A stretch of 64,000 nt of DNA from Streptomyces sp. 6-11-2 (lineage in GTDB: Bacteria; Actinomycetota; Actinomycetes; Streptomycetales; Streptomycetaceae). Of this stretch, positions 1 to 8,303 are shown one piece after another (positions within the stretch are counted from its first letter, which is position 1; the number at the start of each line of letters is the position of its first letter). The DNA lies in NCBI RefSeq assembly GCF_006540305.1, contig NZ_BJOR01000001.1, positions 1,612,001 through 1,676,000 of the forward strand. Direction: 5' to 3'. The translations under genes were made by a program, and so were the position numbers. The notes beneath the pieces were generated by a model. It did not search any database, was not told the DNA's origin, and saw nothing but the letters and a program-made list of their open reading frames with translations.

Positions 1-133
1 CGACGGAGGACAGCGAGTCGGAGGCGAAGACGGGTAGGGCGATGCGCTTCGGCAGGAGCGTTTCGCTCAGCCGGTCACTGCGCAGTGCGCGCCCGATCAG
101 AATACGTTTGGGCACGTCGGTCAGTTTGGACAC
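1..133 (-). CDS. APC-family amino acid permease, N-terminal fragment
   Basis: Only the first 44 codons lie in the window; the gene continues past base 1. The GTG start is at 131-133 on the minus strand. The translated start (MSKLTDVPKRILIGRALRSD) and the following LLPKRIALPVFASD segment match the conserved cytoplasmic N-terminus of Streptomyces APC-superfamily permeases before the first membrane helix. It is divergent from the trkA pair, so the shared upstream region may serve both. The family imports amino acids or related solutes; nothing visible here shows the substrate. Confidence 0.75.
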   Translation of the reverse strand, partial: MSKLTDVPKRILIGRALRSDRLSETLLPKRIALPVFASDSLSSV

Positions 134-543
134 AACAGAGGATCGTAGGCCTTAACCCCCCGGGTCGTGCACCTGCCGTCCCGGATCTGCCTCACGGGTG
201 AATTCCGGTACCCGGGACCCTGCGGATTCCGCAGGTGGGGTGAGCGCCGTGCCCAGATGTCCGGACCCCGCTCCCCGCCGACCCCCCGGAGGCCCCATGT
301 CCTCGACCGCGGAGCTGATCGATGCCGCCGCCGCGTTGCTCGGCCTCGGATTCCTGACCCTGCGCAGCGTGCGCAGCATCACTCGGCGCCGGCCCTTCGA
401 GGCCGGGCGAGACGCCGCCCACGGCGGAGGCGTTAAGGATGCGGTAGGAGGGTGCCCGCCCCGAACCGGGCATGTGTAGCTTGTCCCTCTGTCTGAGACC
501 CTGATGGGACTGAGCAGTCGCTATTGACATCGGAAGGACGGTC
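134..543. other. Divergent intergenic region, APC permease / trkA
   Basis: This 410-base gap separates two divergent genes and must hold both promoters. It contains one candidate small gene (297-479). A GGAAGGA ribosome site lies just before the trkA start. No tRNA-like fold, long repeat or terminator was recognised. Confidence 0.5.
297..479 (+). CDS. Candidate 60-residue small protein
   Basis: The ATG at 297 follows a strong GGAGG ribosome site at 288-292. The reading frame encodes a short acidic start, a hydrophobic stretch (AAAALLGLGFLTL) and a basic RSVRSITRRRP segment, the layout of a small single-pass or peripheral membrane peptide. Codon third positions are GC-rich for about 45 codons and then less so, so the true protein may be shorter or the frame accidental. 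It is not a family I recognise. The evidence is the ribosome site and composition only. Confidence 0.35.
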   Translation: MSSTAELIDAAAALLGLGFLTLRSVRSITRRRPFEAGRDAAHGGGVKDAVGGCPPRTGHV

Positions 544-1215
544 GTGCACATCGTCATCATGGGCTGCGGGAGAGTGGGCTCCGCTCTCGCCCAGACCCTG
601 GAGCAACAGGGGCACACGGTCGCCGTGATCGACCAGGACCCCACCGCCTTCCGCCGGCTGGGCCCCGGGTTCGGTGGCCGCCGGGTCACCGGGATCGGCT
701 TCGACCAGGACACCCTGCGCGAGGCGGGCATCGAGGAGGCCGGTGCCTTCGCGGCCGTCTCCAGCGGCGACAACTCGAACATCATCTCCGCGCGGGTGGC
801 CCGCGAGATGTTCGGCGTGCAGAACGTCGCGGCCCGCATCTACGACCCCCGCCGCGCCGAGGTGTACCAGCGTCTGGGCATCCCGACCGTGGCCACGGTC
901 CGCTGGACGGCCGACCAGATGCTCCGCCGGCTGCTGCCCTCGGGCGCCGAGCCGCTGTGGCGCGACCCCACCGGCGGCGTCCAGCTCGCCGAGGTGCACG
1001 CCTCCCCGAAGTGGGTGGGCCACAAGATCAGCAGGCTCCAGGAGGAGACGGGCGTCCGGGTGGCGTTCCTGACCCGCCTCGGCGAGGCGATCCTGCCGAG
1101 CTCGCAGACGGTGCTCCAGGAGGGCGACCTGGTGCACGTGATGATGCGGACGGACGATGTGGAGAAGGTCGAGGCGGCGTTCGCCGAGGGCCCGGAAGAG
1201 GAGAGCGGTCACTGA
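544..1215 (+). CDS. TrkA-family potassium channel/uptake regulator (first of pair)
   Basis: A 223-residue protein with a Rossmann RCK_N domain (start MHIVIMGCGRVGSALA, a GxGxxG nucleotide-binding loop, with an acidic residue after the second strand in VIDQD) and a C-terminal RCK_C domain from about residue 140. TrkA proteins are cytoplasmic gating subunits that bind NAD(H) or other nucleotides and control a Trk or Ktr potassium channel. The GTG start follows GGAAGG by about six bases. The stop overlaps the next trkA by one base, so the two are translationally coupled. No TrkH/KtrB membrane subunit is adjacent; the neighbouring permease is APC type. Confidence 0.88.
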   Translation: MHIVIMGCGRVGSALAQTLEQQGHTVAVIDQDPTAFRRLGPGFGGRRVTGIGFDQDTLREAGIEEAGAFAAVSSGDNSNIISARVAREMFGVQNVAARIYDPRRAEVYQRLGIPTVATVRWTADQMLRRLLPSGAEPLWRDPTGGVQLAEVHASPKWVGHKISRLQEETGVRVAFLTRLGEAILPSSQTVLQEGDLVHVMMRTDDVEKVEAAFAEGPEEESGH

Positions 1216-1883
1216 TGAGGGTCGCCATTGCCGGTGCCGGCGCGGTCGGTCGCTCGATCGCGGGCGAGCTGCTGGAGAACGGCCACGAGGTCCTTCTCAT
1301 CGACAAGGCGCCGACCGCCATCTCGGTCGAGCGTGTGCCGCAGGCCGAGTGGCTGCTGGCCGACGCCTGCGAGATCACCTCGCTGGACGAGGCGGCGCTT
1401 CAGCGCTGCAACGTGGTGATCGCCGCGACGGGCGACGACAAGGTGAACCTGGTCGTCTCCCTGCTGGCGAGGACGGAGTACGGCGTGCCGCGGGTGGTGG
1501 CCCGCGTGAACAACCCGAAGAACGAGTGGCTGTTCAACGAGTCCTGGGGCGTGGACGTGGCGGTGTCCACCCCGCGTCTGATGTCCGCGCTGGTCGAGGA
1601 GGCGGTGAGCGTCGGCGACCTGGTCCGGCTGCTGCGCTTCAGCCACGGCGACGCCAACCTCGTGGAGCTGACCCTGCCGGAGGAGTCGGCGCTGGCCGGC
1701 ACCCAGGTCGGGGACGTGGAGTGGCCCGAGGACACCTCGCTGGTCACCATCATCCGCGGCACCCGGGTGCTCACGCCGTCCCGGGAGGACTCCCTGGAGC
1801 CGGGTGACGAGCTGCTGTTCGTGGCCGCTCAGGCCCGTGAGGAGCAGCTGGAGGACCTGCTGTCGGTCCGCCGGGAACGCTGA
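1215..1883 (+). CDS. TrkA-family potassium channel/uptake regulator (second of pair)
   Basis: A 222-residue paralogue of the preceding protein with the same RCK_N (MRVAIAGAGAVGRSIA, GAGAVG loop) and RCK_C layout. The ATG shares its A with the TGA stop of the first gene, a typical coupling arrangement, so I start it there although the frame is open further upstream. Twin trkA genes probably give two different subunits of one gating ring. The gene ends just before a 30-bp perfect hairpin that should terminate the operon. Confidence 0.88.
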   Translation: MRVAIAGAGAVGRSIAGELLENGHEVLLIDKAPTAISVERVPQAEWLLADACEITSLDEAALQRCNVVIAATGDDKVNLVVSLLARTEYGVPRVVARVNNPKNEWLFNESWGVDVAVSTPRLMSALVEEAVSVGDLVRLLRFSHGDANLVELTLPEESALAGTQVGDVEWPEDTSLVTIIRGTRVLTPSREDSLEPGDELLFVAAQAREEQLEDLLSVRRER

Positions 1884-1947
1884 CGCCCGGTACGAACGGC
1901 GAGGGGCGCCCGGAGATCCGGGCGCCCCTCGCCGTTCGTACCGGGCG
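1884..1947. terminator. Bidirectional terminator, 30-bp perfect stem
   Basis: Bases 1884-1913 pair perfectly with 1918-1947 around an AGAT loop. It sits between the convergent trkA operon and the DUF3159 operon and would end both. There is no U-tract, as is usual for Streptomyces terminators. Confidence 0.85.
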
Positions 1948-1970
1948 GTGCTCAGGTCTGGCGGCGATGC

Positions 1971-2738
1971 TCAGCTCTGGCGGCGGTGACGGCCGGCGGC
2001 CGGTGCCTCGCCGGGCTCCTCCTGTGCCAGGGCCGCCTTGCGCTCCTCCTCGGCCTTCTCCTCCGCCTCCATCTCCGCGAACACGTCGATGGGCGCGGGC
2101 GCCTTCGCCAGGAAGACCCAGGTCAGCCAGACCGCCAGCAGGAACGGCGGGATCTTGAGCGTGATCAGGACCCAGCCGAACTTCGTGGTGTCGGCCCACC
2201 AGTACAGCGGGAAGAGGATCGCGCACTTGGCGAGCAGGATCAGGCCCCAGGCCCAGCTCGCCTTGGCGTAGGCCTTCTTGCGGCCCGGGTTGCGGGTGCG
2301 CCAGGAGAGGTTCTCCTTGAAGACCGGTCCGAGCATCAGGCCGATCAGCGGGACCCCGGCCAGCGTGGTCACGATGTACGCCACGGCCAGGCCCAGCGTG
2401 TAGAGCATGCCCGGCAGGTAGAAGTCCTTGGCGTTGCCGGTCATCATCGCGAAGACGACACCGAAGGCGACGCCGAAGACACCACTGAAGGCGTGCTTGA
2501 CGGTGTCCCGCATCGCCAGCCGGACCACGACCAGCAGCAGCGACACGACCAGCGCGGCGATCGCCGACCAGTGCAGGTCCTTGTTGATCGTGAAGATGGT
2601 GACGAAGAGCAGGCCGGGCAGCACCGTCTCGACCATGCCCCGCACCCCGCCGAACGCCTCGAACAGCGCGGCCTCCGTCACCGCCCGGGCATCGTCTTCG
2701 GCAGTCGTGTCCTGGGTCGGCTTGTCGAGTGACGTCAC
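1971..2738 (-). CDS. DUF3159 family membrane protein
   Basis: A 255-residue protein of unknown function, widespread in actinomycetes. After a 30-residue cytoplasmic start there are about six hydrophobic segments (for example VLPGLLFVTIFTINKDLHWS and AIAALVVSLLLVVVRLAM), then an acidic/alanine-rich tail (AEMEAEEKAEEERKAALAQ) that probably forms a cytoplasmic helix. The GTG start is three bases after the stop of the OB-fold gene, so the two form an operon. The family name rests on overall resemblance; no enzymatic motif is visible. Confidence 0.8.
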   Translation of the reverse strand: MTSLDKPTQDTTAEDDARAVTEAALFEAFGGVRGMVETVLPGLLFVTIFTINKDLHWSAIAALVVSLLLVVVRLAMRDTVKHAFSGVFGVAFGVVFAMMTGNAKDFYLPGMLYTLGLAVAYIVTTLAGVPLIGLMLGPVFKENLSWRTRNPGRKKAYAKASWAWGLILLAKCAILFPLYWWADTTKFGWVLITLKIPPFLLAVWLTWVFLAKAPAPIDVFAEMEAEEKAEEERKAALAQEEPGEAPAAGRHRRQS

Positions 2739-2741
2739 CGG

Positions 2742-3140
2742 CTACTCCCGTCCGAGGGGTCGCAGTTCGTACTTGGGGTTGAACAGCACCCGGCGGCCAC
2801 GGCTCATCGAGATCCGGCCCGATGCGATCAGCCTGCGCCCCGGTTCTATACCGACGATGGAGCGCCTGCCGAGCCACACCACGTCCAGGGCGGCCGTGCC
2901 GTCGAACAACTCGGCCTCCAGGGCCGGGACTCCGGCACGTGGACGCAGGGTGACCGTGCGCAAGGTACCAGTAACCGTGACGATCTGCCGGTCGGTGCAG
3001 TCGCCGATCCGCGTACAGCCCGCGGTCTCGGCGTCCTCCCGCAGTTCCTCGGACTCCAGGTCCTCCTGCGACGAGGAGAGCCGGTCGAGCATGCGCCGGA
3101 AGCGGCCCGCCGGCTTTTCGGAACGAGGAACAGCACTCAT
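2742..3140 (-). CDS. OB-fold nucleic-acid-binding domain protein
   Basis: A 132-residue protein. Residues about 45-125 form an OB-fold related to the tRNA/helicase anticodon-binding type (IVTVTGTLRTVTLRP, VVWLGRRSIVGIEPGRRL, RISMSRGRRVLFNP). The first 40 residues are charged. The ATG at 3138-3140 is chosen because the MSAVPRSEKP start is typical of its Streptomyces relatives. It is paired with DUF3159 in an operon. The function is unknown; binding of single-stranded nucleic acid is an inference from the fold. Confidence 0.75.
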   Translation of the reverse strand: MSAVPRSEKPAGRFRRMLDRLSSSQEDLESEELREDAETAGCTRIGDCTDRQIVTVTGTLRTVTLRPRAGVPALEAELFDGTAALDVVWLGRRSIVGIEPGRRLIASGRISMSRGRRVLFNPKYELRPLGRE

Positions 3141-3181
3141 GTCTGAAGCGTACCGGGGCGCCCCGAGGGCGACGGACCCGC

Positions 3182-3865
3182 TCACTTCTCGAAGCGGTAG
3201 CCCATCCCCGGCTCCGTGACGAAGTGCTTGGGGTGCGAGGGGTCGGCCTCCAGCTTCCTGCGCAGCTGTGCCATGTACACGCGCAGATAGTTCGTCTCCG
3301 TGCCGTACGACGGCCCCCACACCTCCTGGAGGAGCTGCTTCTGGCTGACGAGCCGGCCGGTGTTGCGCACCAGCACCTCCAGCAGATGCCATTCGGTCGG
3401 GGTGAGCCGTACGTCCTTGCCGCCCCGGTTGACCTTCTTCGCGGCCAGGTCGACGGTGAAGTCCTCGGTCTCCACCAGCACGCCGTCCTCGCCGTTCCCG
3501 ACGGGCTCGGCGCGGCGGACGGCGGCGCGCAGCCGGGCCAGCAGCTCGTCCATGCCGAAGGGCTTGGTGACGTAGTCGTCGGCGCCCGCGTCCAGCGCCT
3601 GGACCTTCTCGTCGGAGGAGTGGCGGGCGGACAGCACCAGGATCGGCACCCGGGTCCAGCCGCGCAGGCCCCTGATCACCTCGACGCCGTCCATGTCGGG
3701 CAGGCCGAGGTCGAGGACGACCACGTCGGGGTGGCGGGAGGCGGCGAGGTCGAGGGCGGTCCGGCCGTCGGAGGCGGCGTCGACCTCGTACTTGCGTGCC
3801 TTGAGGTTGATCACGAGGGCGCGCACGATCTGCGGCTCGTCGTCGACCACCAGCACCCGCGTCAT
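3182..3865 (-). CDS. kdpE: KdpE-type response regulator
   Basis: An OmpR/PhoB-family regulator of 227 residues. The receiver domain has the acidic pair DDE (8-10), phospho-acceptor Asp52 (VVVLDLGLPD) and the conserved lysine in YVTKPFG. The C-terminal winged helix (about 130-225) contains LTPTEWHLLEVLVRNTG, characteristic of KdpE. It overlaps kdpD by four bases. KdpE normally activates the high-affinity KdpFABC potassium pump; that operon is not in the window, so its targets lie elsewhere or have changed. Confidence 0.92.
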   Translation of the reverse strand: MTRVLVVDDEPQIVRALVINLKARKYEVDAASDGRTALDLAASRHPDVVVLDLGLPDMDGVEVIRGLRGWTRVPILVLSARHSSDEKVQALDAGADDYVTKPFGMDELLARLRAAVRRAEPVGNGEDGVLVETEDFTVDLAAKKVNRGGKDVRLTPTEWHLLEVLVRNTGRLVSQKQLLQEVWGPSYGTETNYLRVYMAQLRRKLEADPSHPKHFVTEPGMGYRFEK

Positions 3866-6405
3866 GTGGTTTGCCTTTCTGGTTCGGCGAGTCGTGCGGG
3901 GACGCGAAGGCTCTTCACGGCCCGCAGGGTGAGGACCATCGTCAGACCGCCGCCGGGTGTGTCCTCGGCGTTGAGCGTGCCGCTCATGGCCTCGGCGAAG
4001 CCGCGCGCCACGGCGAGGCCGAGGCCGACGCCGGCTCCGCGCGGGGCGTCGCCGTGCCGCTGGAACGGCTCGAAGATACGGTCCTTGGCCTCGTCCGGGA
4101 CGCCCGGTCCGCGGTCCACGACCCGGACCTCGACCCGGTCGGCCATGGCGCTGGCGGACACCAGCACCGGCTCGTCCGGCGGACTGTACTTCACGGCGTT
4201 CTCCACCAGGTTGGCGACCGCGCGCTCCAGCAGCCCGGGGTCGACGGCGACCATCGGCAGGGACTCCGGGATGTCCAGGTGCGCGCTGTCCTCGGGCACC
4301 CCGCCCAGTGCCATCGGCACCACCTCGTCGAGGTCGATCTCGCGAATCAGCGGGGTGACCGTGCCGGTCTGGAGGCGGGACATGTCCAGCAGGTTGCCCA
4401 CGAGGTGGTCGAGCCGGTCGGCGCCCTCCTCGATGCCCTGGAGCAGCTCCGCGCGGTCCTCCTCGGACCACTCGACGTCCTCGGACCTGAGCGAGGAGAC
4501 GGCCGCCTTGATCCCGGCGAGCGGCGTGCGCAGATCGTGGCTGACGGCGGCGAGCAGGGCGGTGCGGATGCGGTTGCCCTCCGCGAGGGCGCGCGCCTGG
4601 TCGGCCTCCTCCTGGAGGCGCCGGCGCTCCAGGACGACGGCGGCCTGGGCGGCGAAGGCGGCCAGCACCCGGCGGTCGGAGGCGGGCAGCACCCGTCCGG
4701 TCAGCGCGAGCGCCATGTGGTCACCGACGGGCATGTCCACGTCGGCGTCCTCCGGGCGCTGGAGCGGTCCGCCCGTGCCCACGCGGCCGGCGCAGGTCCA
4801 GGGGTCCACGTCGCTCTGCCGTTCGAGCAGCGCCACCGATTCCATGACGAAGGTCTCGCGGACCCGCTCCAGGAGCGCTTCCAGGCTGGTCTCGCCGCGC
4901 AGCACGCTGCCCGCGAGGAACGACAGTATCTCCGCCTCGGCGCGCAGCCGGGCGGCCTGGTGGGTGCGGCGGGCCGCGAGGTCCACCACGGAGGCCACGG
5001 ACACGGCGACCCCGACGAAGATCGCGATGGCGACGATGTTCTTGGGGTCGGCGATGGTCAGCCGGTGCAGGGGCGGGGTGTAGTAGTAGTTCAGCAGAAA
5101 CGATCCGACGGCTGCCGAGGCGAGCGCCGGCAGCAGCCCGCCCAGCAGGGCCGCGGCCACCGTCAGGGCCAGGAACAGCAGCATGTCGTTGGCCAGGCCG
5201 AGGTCCCCGGCGTTCAGCAGCAGCGCGAGGGCCACCGGTCCGGCGACCGCGACCGTCCAGCCCCAGACGATCCGGGCGCGGCCGAGCCGGGCACCGCGGG
5301 CCACCGGCAGCCCCCGCCCCTTGGCGACCTGTCCGTGGGTGACGATGTGCACGTCGAGGTCGGGGCCCGACTCGCGGGCCACCGTGGCGCCCACGCCCGG
5401 TCCGAACACGTACTGCCAGGTCTTGCGGCGCGAGGAGCCCAGCACGATCTGGGTGGCGTTGACCCCGCGGGCGAAGTCGAGCAGCGCGGCCGGTATGTCG
5501 TCGCCGACGACGTGGTGGAAGGTGCCGCCCAGGTCCTCCACGAGGGTGCGCTGGACGGTCAGTTCCTTCGGGGAGGCGGAGGTCAGTCCGTCGCTGCGGG
5601 CGATGTAGACGGCCATGACCTCCCCTCCGGCACCCTTCTCGGCCAGCCGGGCCGCCCGGCGGATCAGCGTGCGCCCCTCGGGGCCGCCGGTGAGGCCGAC
5701 CACGATCCGCTCGCGCGAGCCCCAGATCTTGGAGACCTGGTGCTCGCTGCGGTAGCGCTGGAGGTATTCGTCGACCCGGTCGGCCACCCACAGCAGGGCC
5801 AGTTCGCGCAGCGCGGTGAGGTTGCCGGGCCGGAAGTAGTTGGACAGGGCGGCGTCGACCTTCTCCGGCTTGTAGATGTTGCCGTGCGCCATCCGGCGGC
5901 GCAGGGCCTCCGGCGACATGTCGACCAGCTCGATCTGGTCGGCCCGCCGCACCACCTCGTCCGGGACGGTCTCGCGCTGCCGAATGCCCGTGATCGACTC
6001 GACGACGTCGCCGAGGGACTCCAGGTGCTGGATGTTGACCGTGGAGATGACGTCGACGCCGGCCGCGAGCAGTTCCTCCACGTCCTGCCAGCGCTTGGCG
6101 TTGCGGGAGCCGGGGATGTTGGTGTGGGCGAGTTCGTCCACCAGGGCGACGGCCGGGGCGCGGCGCAGCGCGGCGTCGACGTCCATCTCGGTGAAGGTGG
6201 TCCCGCGGTACTCCAGTACCTTGCGGGGGACCTGCTCCAGGCCGTGCAGCATCACCTCGGTGCGCGGCCGGTCGTGGTGCTCGACGAACGCCACGACACA
6301 GTCGGTGCCCCGCTCCACCCGGCGGTGTGCCTCGGACAGCATCGCGTACGTCTTGCCGACGCCCGGTGCCGCACCGAGGTAGATCCGTAGCTTGCCGCGT
6401 CCCAT
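3862..6405 (-). CDS. kdpD: KdpD-type osmosensitive potassium sensor kinase
   Basis: An 847-residue inner-membrane histidine kinase with the full KdpD layout. It has an N-terminal KdpD domain with Walker A (GAAPGVGKT, residues 10-18) and DELAHTN, a universal-stress-type domain (about 240-370), four membrane helices in the DUF4118 region (about 395-490), a GAF-like segment, an H-box (SHDLRTPLAG, His near 620), and G boxes (DRGPGVPDEA, GVGLGLAV). It is transcribed before kdpE with a 4-bp overlap. In the family it senses low potassium or osmotic stress and phosphorylates KdpE. The serine/FTAxY-type c-di-AMP motif described in Firmicutes was not obvious. Confidence 0.93.
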   Translation of the reverse strand: MGRGKLRIYLGAAPGVGKTYAMLSEAHRRVERGTDCVVAFVEHHDRPRTEVMLHGLEQVPRKVLEYRGTTFTEMDVDAALRRAPAVALVDELAHTNIPGSRNAKRWQDVEELLAAGVDVISTVNIQHLESLGDVVESITGIRQRETVPDEVVRRADQIELVDMSPEALRRRMAHGNIYKPEKVDAALSNYFRPGNLTALRELALLWVADRVDEYLQRYRSEHQVSKIWGSRERIVVGLTGGPEGRTLIRRAARLAEKGAGGEVMAVYIARSDGLTSASPKELTVQRTLVEDLGGTFHHVVGDDIPAALLDFARGVNATQIVLGSSRRKTWQYVFGPGVGATVARESGPDLDVHIVTHGQVAKGRGLPVARGARLGRARIVWGWTVAVAGPVALALLLNAGDLGLANDMLLFLALTVAAALLGGLLPALASAAVGSFLLNYYYTPPLHRLTIADPKNIVAIAIFVGVAVSVASVVDLAARRTHQAARLRAEAEILSFLAGSVLRGETSLEALLERVRETFVMESVALLERQSDVDPWTCAGRVGTGGPLQRPEDADVDMPVGDHMALALTGRVLPASDRRVLAAFAAQAAVVLERRRLQEEADQARALAEGNRIRTALLAAVSHDLRTPLAGIKAAVSSLRSEDVEWSEEDRAELLQGIEEGADRLDHLVGNLLDMSRLQTGTVTPLIREIDLDEVVPMALGGVPEDSAHLDIPESLPMVAVDPGLLERAVANLVENAVKYSPPDEPVLVSASAMADRVEVRVVDRGPGVPDEAKDRIFEPFQRHGDAPRGAGVGLGLAVARGFAEAMSGTLNAEDTPGGGLTMVLTLRAVKSLRVPARLAEPERQTT

Positions 6406-6529
6406 GGCCCCATTGTCTTCCCGTCACGGCTGTGCATGCCGTGTGTGTGCCGCGTCGACCTTACGGCCGATATTCGCGACATAAGGGGTCGCGCGGGGGC
6501 GGATGGCCGTCTTTGACGCAACCCTGACG

Positions 6530-6655
6530 TGCACGGCGTCACGGCTTACGACGTGAGGGCGCCACAGCGTTACGGCGCGAGGCGCGGCGTCACGGCATCA
6601 CGTCACGACGTCACGACGTCACGACGCGACAGCGGTACGGCGCCAGGGCGTCACG
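6530..6655. repeat. Degenerate short tandem repeats (cgtcacg-type)
   Basis: The gap upstream of kdpD and downstream of the ABC ATPase is filled with imperfect copies of a CGTCACGA-like 9-mer; three near-perfect CGTCACGA units lie around 6600-6625. No coding sequence is present. The last copies run into the 3' end of the ABC gene. Confidence 0.6.
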
Positions 6656-7343
6656 ATTCGACGATCTTGCCGTCGCGCAGCTCCAGAACCCGGTCGGCGA
6701 GGTCCAGGAGGGTCGCGTCGTGGGTCGCGACCAGCGCGGTGACCCGCTCGCTGCGGACGACCGCACGCAGCAGCTCCATCACGGCGTGGCCGGTCTCCGC
6801 GTCGAGCTGGCCGGTCGGCTCGTCGGCTATCAGGAGCGCCGGCTCGTTGGCGAGGGCGCGAGCGATGGCCACGCGCTGCTGCTGGCCGCCGGAGAGCTCA
6901 CCGGGCCGCTGCCGGGCGTGGTCGGCGAGGCCGACCAGGGACAGCAGCAGCTCGACGCGCTCCTCCCGGGCGCGCGGATCGGCGCGGCGCAGCCGCATCG
7001 GGACGCCGACGTTCTCCGCGGCGGTGAGGATCGGGATGAGACCGAAGGACTGGAAGACGAACCCGATGCGGTCCCGGCGCAGGGCGAGGAGGCCGTCCTC
7101 GCCGAGTTCGGACAGATCGCGGCCTTCGACGTGGACCCGTCCCCGGTCCGGCTCGTCGAGCCCGCCGACGATGTTGAGCAGCGTGGTCTTGCCGGAGCCT
7201 GAGCGGCCCTTGAGGGCGACCAGTTCGCCCCGCGGCACCTCGAAGGAGACTCCGCGCAGGGCGTGCACGGCGGCCGCCCCCTGTCCGTAAGACTTGTGGA
7301 CGTCCTCGACGCGCACCATGGTCTCGGTGATCACCTGGCTCAT
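6651..7343 (-). CDS. ABC transporter ATP-binding protein, MacB/LolD-like
   Basis: A 230-residue ATPase with Walker A (GRSGSGKTT), a Q-loop (FVFQSFGLIP), the signature LSGGQQQRVAIARAL, Walker B (ALLIADEPTGQLD) and the H-loop histidine (ATHDATLL). The QLD following Walker B and short length are those of the FtsE/LolD/MacB group, which drives FtsX-type permeases for lipoprotein, antibiotic or peptide extrusion. No FtsX-type permease is encoded on either side, which is unusual for this subfamily. It ends among degenerate repeats. Confidence 0.9.
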   Translation of the reverse strand: MSQVITETMVRVEDVHKSYGQGAAAVHALRGVSFEVPRGELVALKGRSGSGKTTLLNIVGGLDEPDRGRVHVEGRDLSELGEDGLLALRRDRIGFVFQSFGLIPILTAAENVGVPMRLRRADPRAREERVELLLSLVGLADHARQRPGELSGGQQQRVAIARALANEPALLIADEPTGQLDAETGHAVMELLRAVVRSERVTALVATHDATLLDLADRVLELRDGKIVES

Positions 7344-7534
7344 GTGCCCTCCCCGTTCCCGTCCCCCGCGGACCGGGCGCCAGTATCACCAGCCGCGCCC
7401 GTCCCTTCAACACCCGGTCACCATCCAAACGGACGGATGTCCGCGAAGGTTTCCGGCCGGGACCGCCGAGAAGCCCCGCACAACGGAGGGCCGCACCCGG
7501 AAGGTACGGCCCTGAGCCCTGTCGATGACCGTTC

Positions 7535-8302
7535 TCAGCGGACCTCGGTGATCTCCGGTCCGCGCTGGAGCTGGCCCATCCCGCCGGAGAAGCGGGACTG
7601 GCCCTCGTCCTGCTGGACGCCCTCGGGCACCATCTGCGCGTCGTTCGGCAGCTTCAGGACGATCGGGTCGCGGGGCGCCATCGGGCCCTCGCCGCGGACC
7701 ACGACCGTGTCCCGGAAGATCTGCTCGAGCAGTCCGGCCGCCTGCGGCTGCACCGCGCCCTGACCGGAGATCACCCCGCGCAGGAACCAGCGGGGACCGT
7801 CCACGCCGACGAACCGCACGACCTGGTAACCGCCCGTGCCGTCCGGGAGCTGCACCGGCACCTGCGCGCGCAGCTCCCAGCCCAGCGGCCCCTCGACCTC
7901 GTCGACGATGCCGCCCTGCTGGGTGATGCCGCTGCCGATCTCCTCGCGCACCTCGCCCCAGATGCCCTCGCGCTTGGGCGCGGCGAAGGCCTGCAACTGG
8001 ATGGCGCTGTCGTGCAGGACGACGGTCGCCGCGACGATCGCGTCGCCCGCGACCTCGACCCGCAGCTCCATGCCCTCGACGCCGGGCACGAACATGCCGC
8101 CGAGGTCCACACGGCCCTCGGCGGGCTCGCGCACCTCGGAGCCGTCCCAGGGCCCGTCGGGCCGCGGTTCGGGCTCGAGCCTCACACGCTCGCGCTCGCC
8201 CTCCACGTCTACGTCCGCCTCGGTGTCGACGCTGTCGACGACCTGCTCGGCCTCGCCGGCCGCGTCCTCGGCGGCACCCTTCTTCTTGCGACGTCCGAAC
8301 AC
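7535..8302 (-). CDS. DUF3710 family protein
   Basis: A 255-residue conserved actinobacterial protein of unknown function. It begins with the basic MFGRRKKKG stretch, then an acidic linker, then the DUF3710 domain (about 80-240). The GTG start at 8300-8302 is chosen because AAGGA precedes it and because it lies one base past the dut stop. The operon order is thioesterase, dut, DUF3710. The conserved link with dut is characteristic of Streptomyces; no catalytic motif is visible. Confidence 0.82.
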   Translation of the reverse strand: MFGRRKKKGAAEDAAGEAEQVVDSVDTEADVDVEGERERVRLEPEPRPDGPWDGSEVREPAEGRVDLGGMFVPGVEGMELRVEVAGDAIVAATVVLHDSAIQLQAFAAPKREGIWGEVREEIGSGITQQGGIVDEVEGPLGWELRAQVPVQLPDGTGGYQVVRFVGVDGPRWFLRGVISGQGAVQPQAAGLLEQIFRDTVVVRGEGPMAPRDPIVLKLPNDAQMVPEGVQQDEGQSRFSGGMGQLQRGPEITEVR

Positions 8303-8303
8303 G

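Noticed and set aside
3871..6390. 839-codon open frame antisense to kdpD
   Set aside because: It mirrors the kdpD frame, is low-complexity His/Gly/Arg-rich, and has no domain. Long antisense frames are routine in GC-rich DNA.
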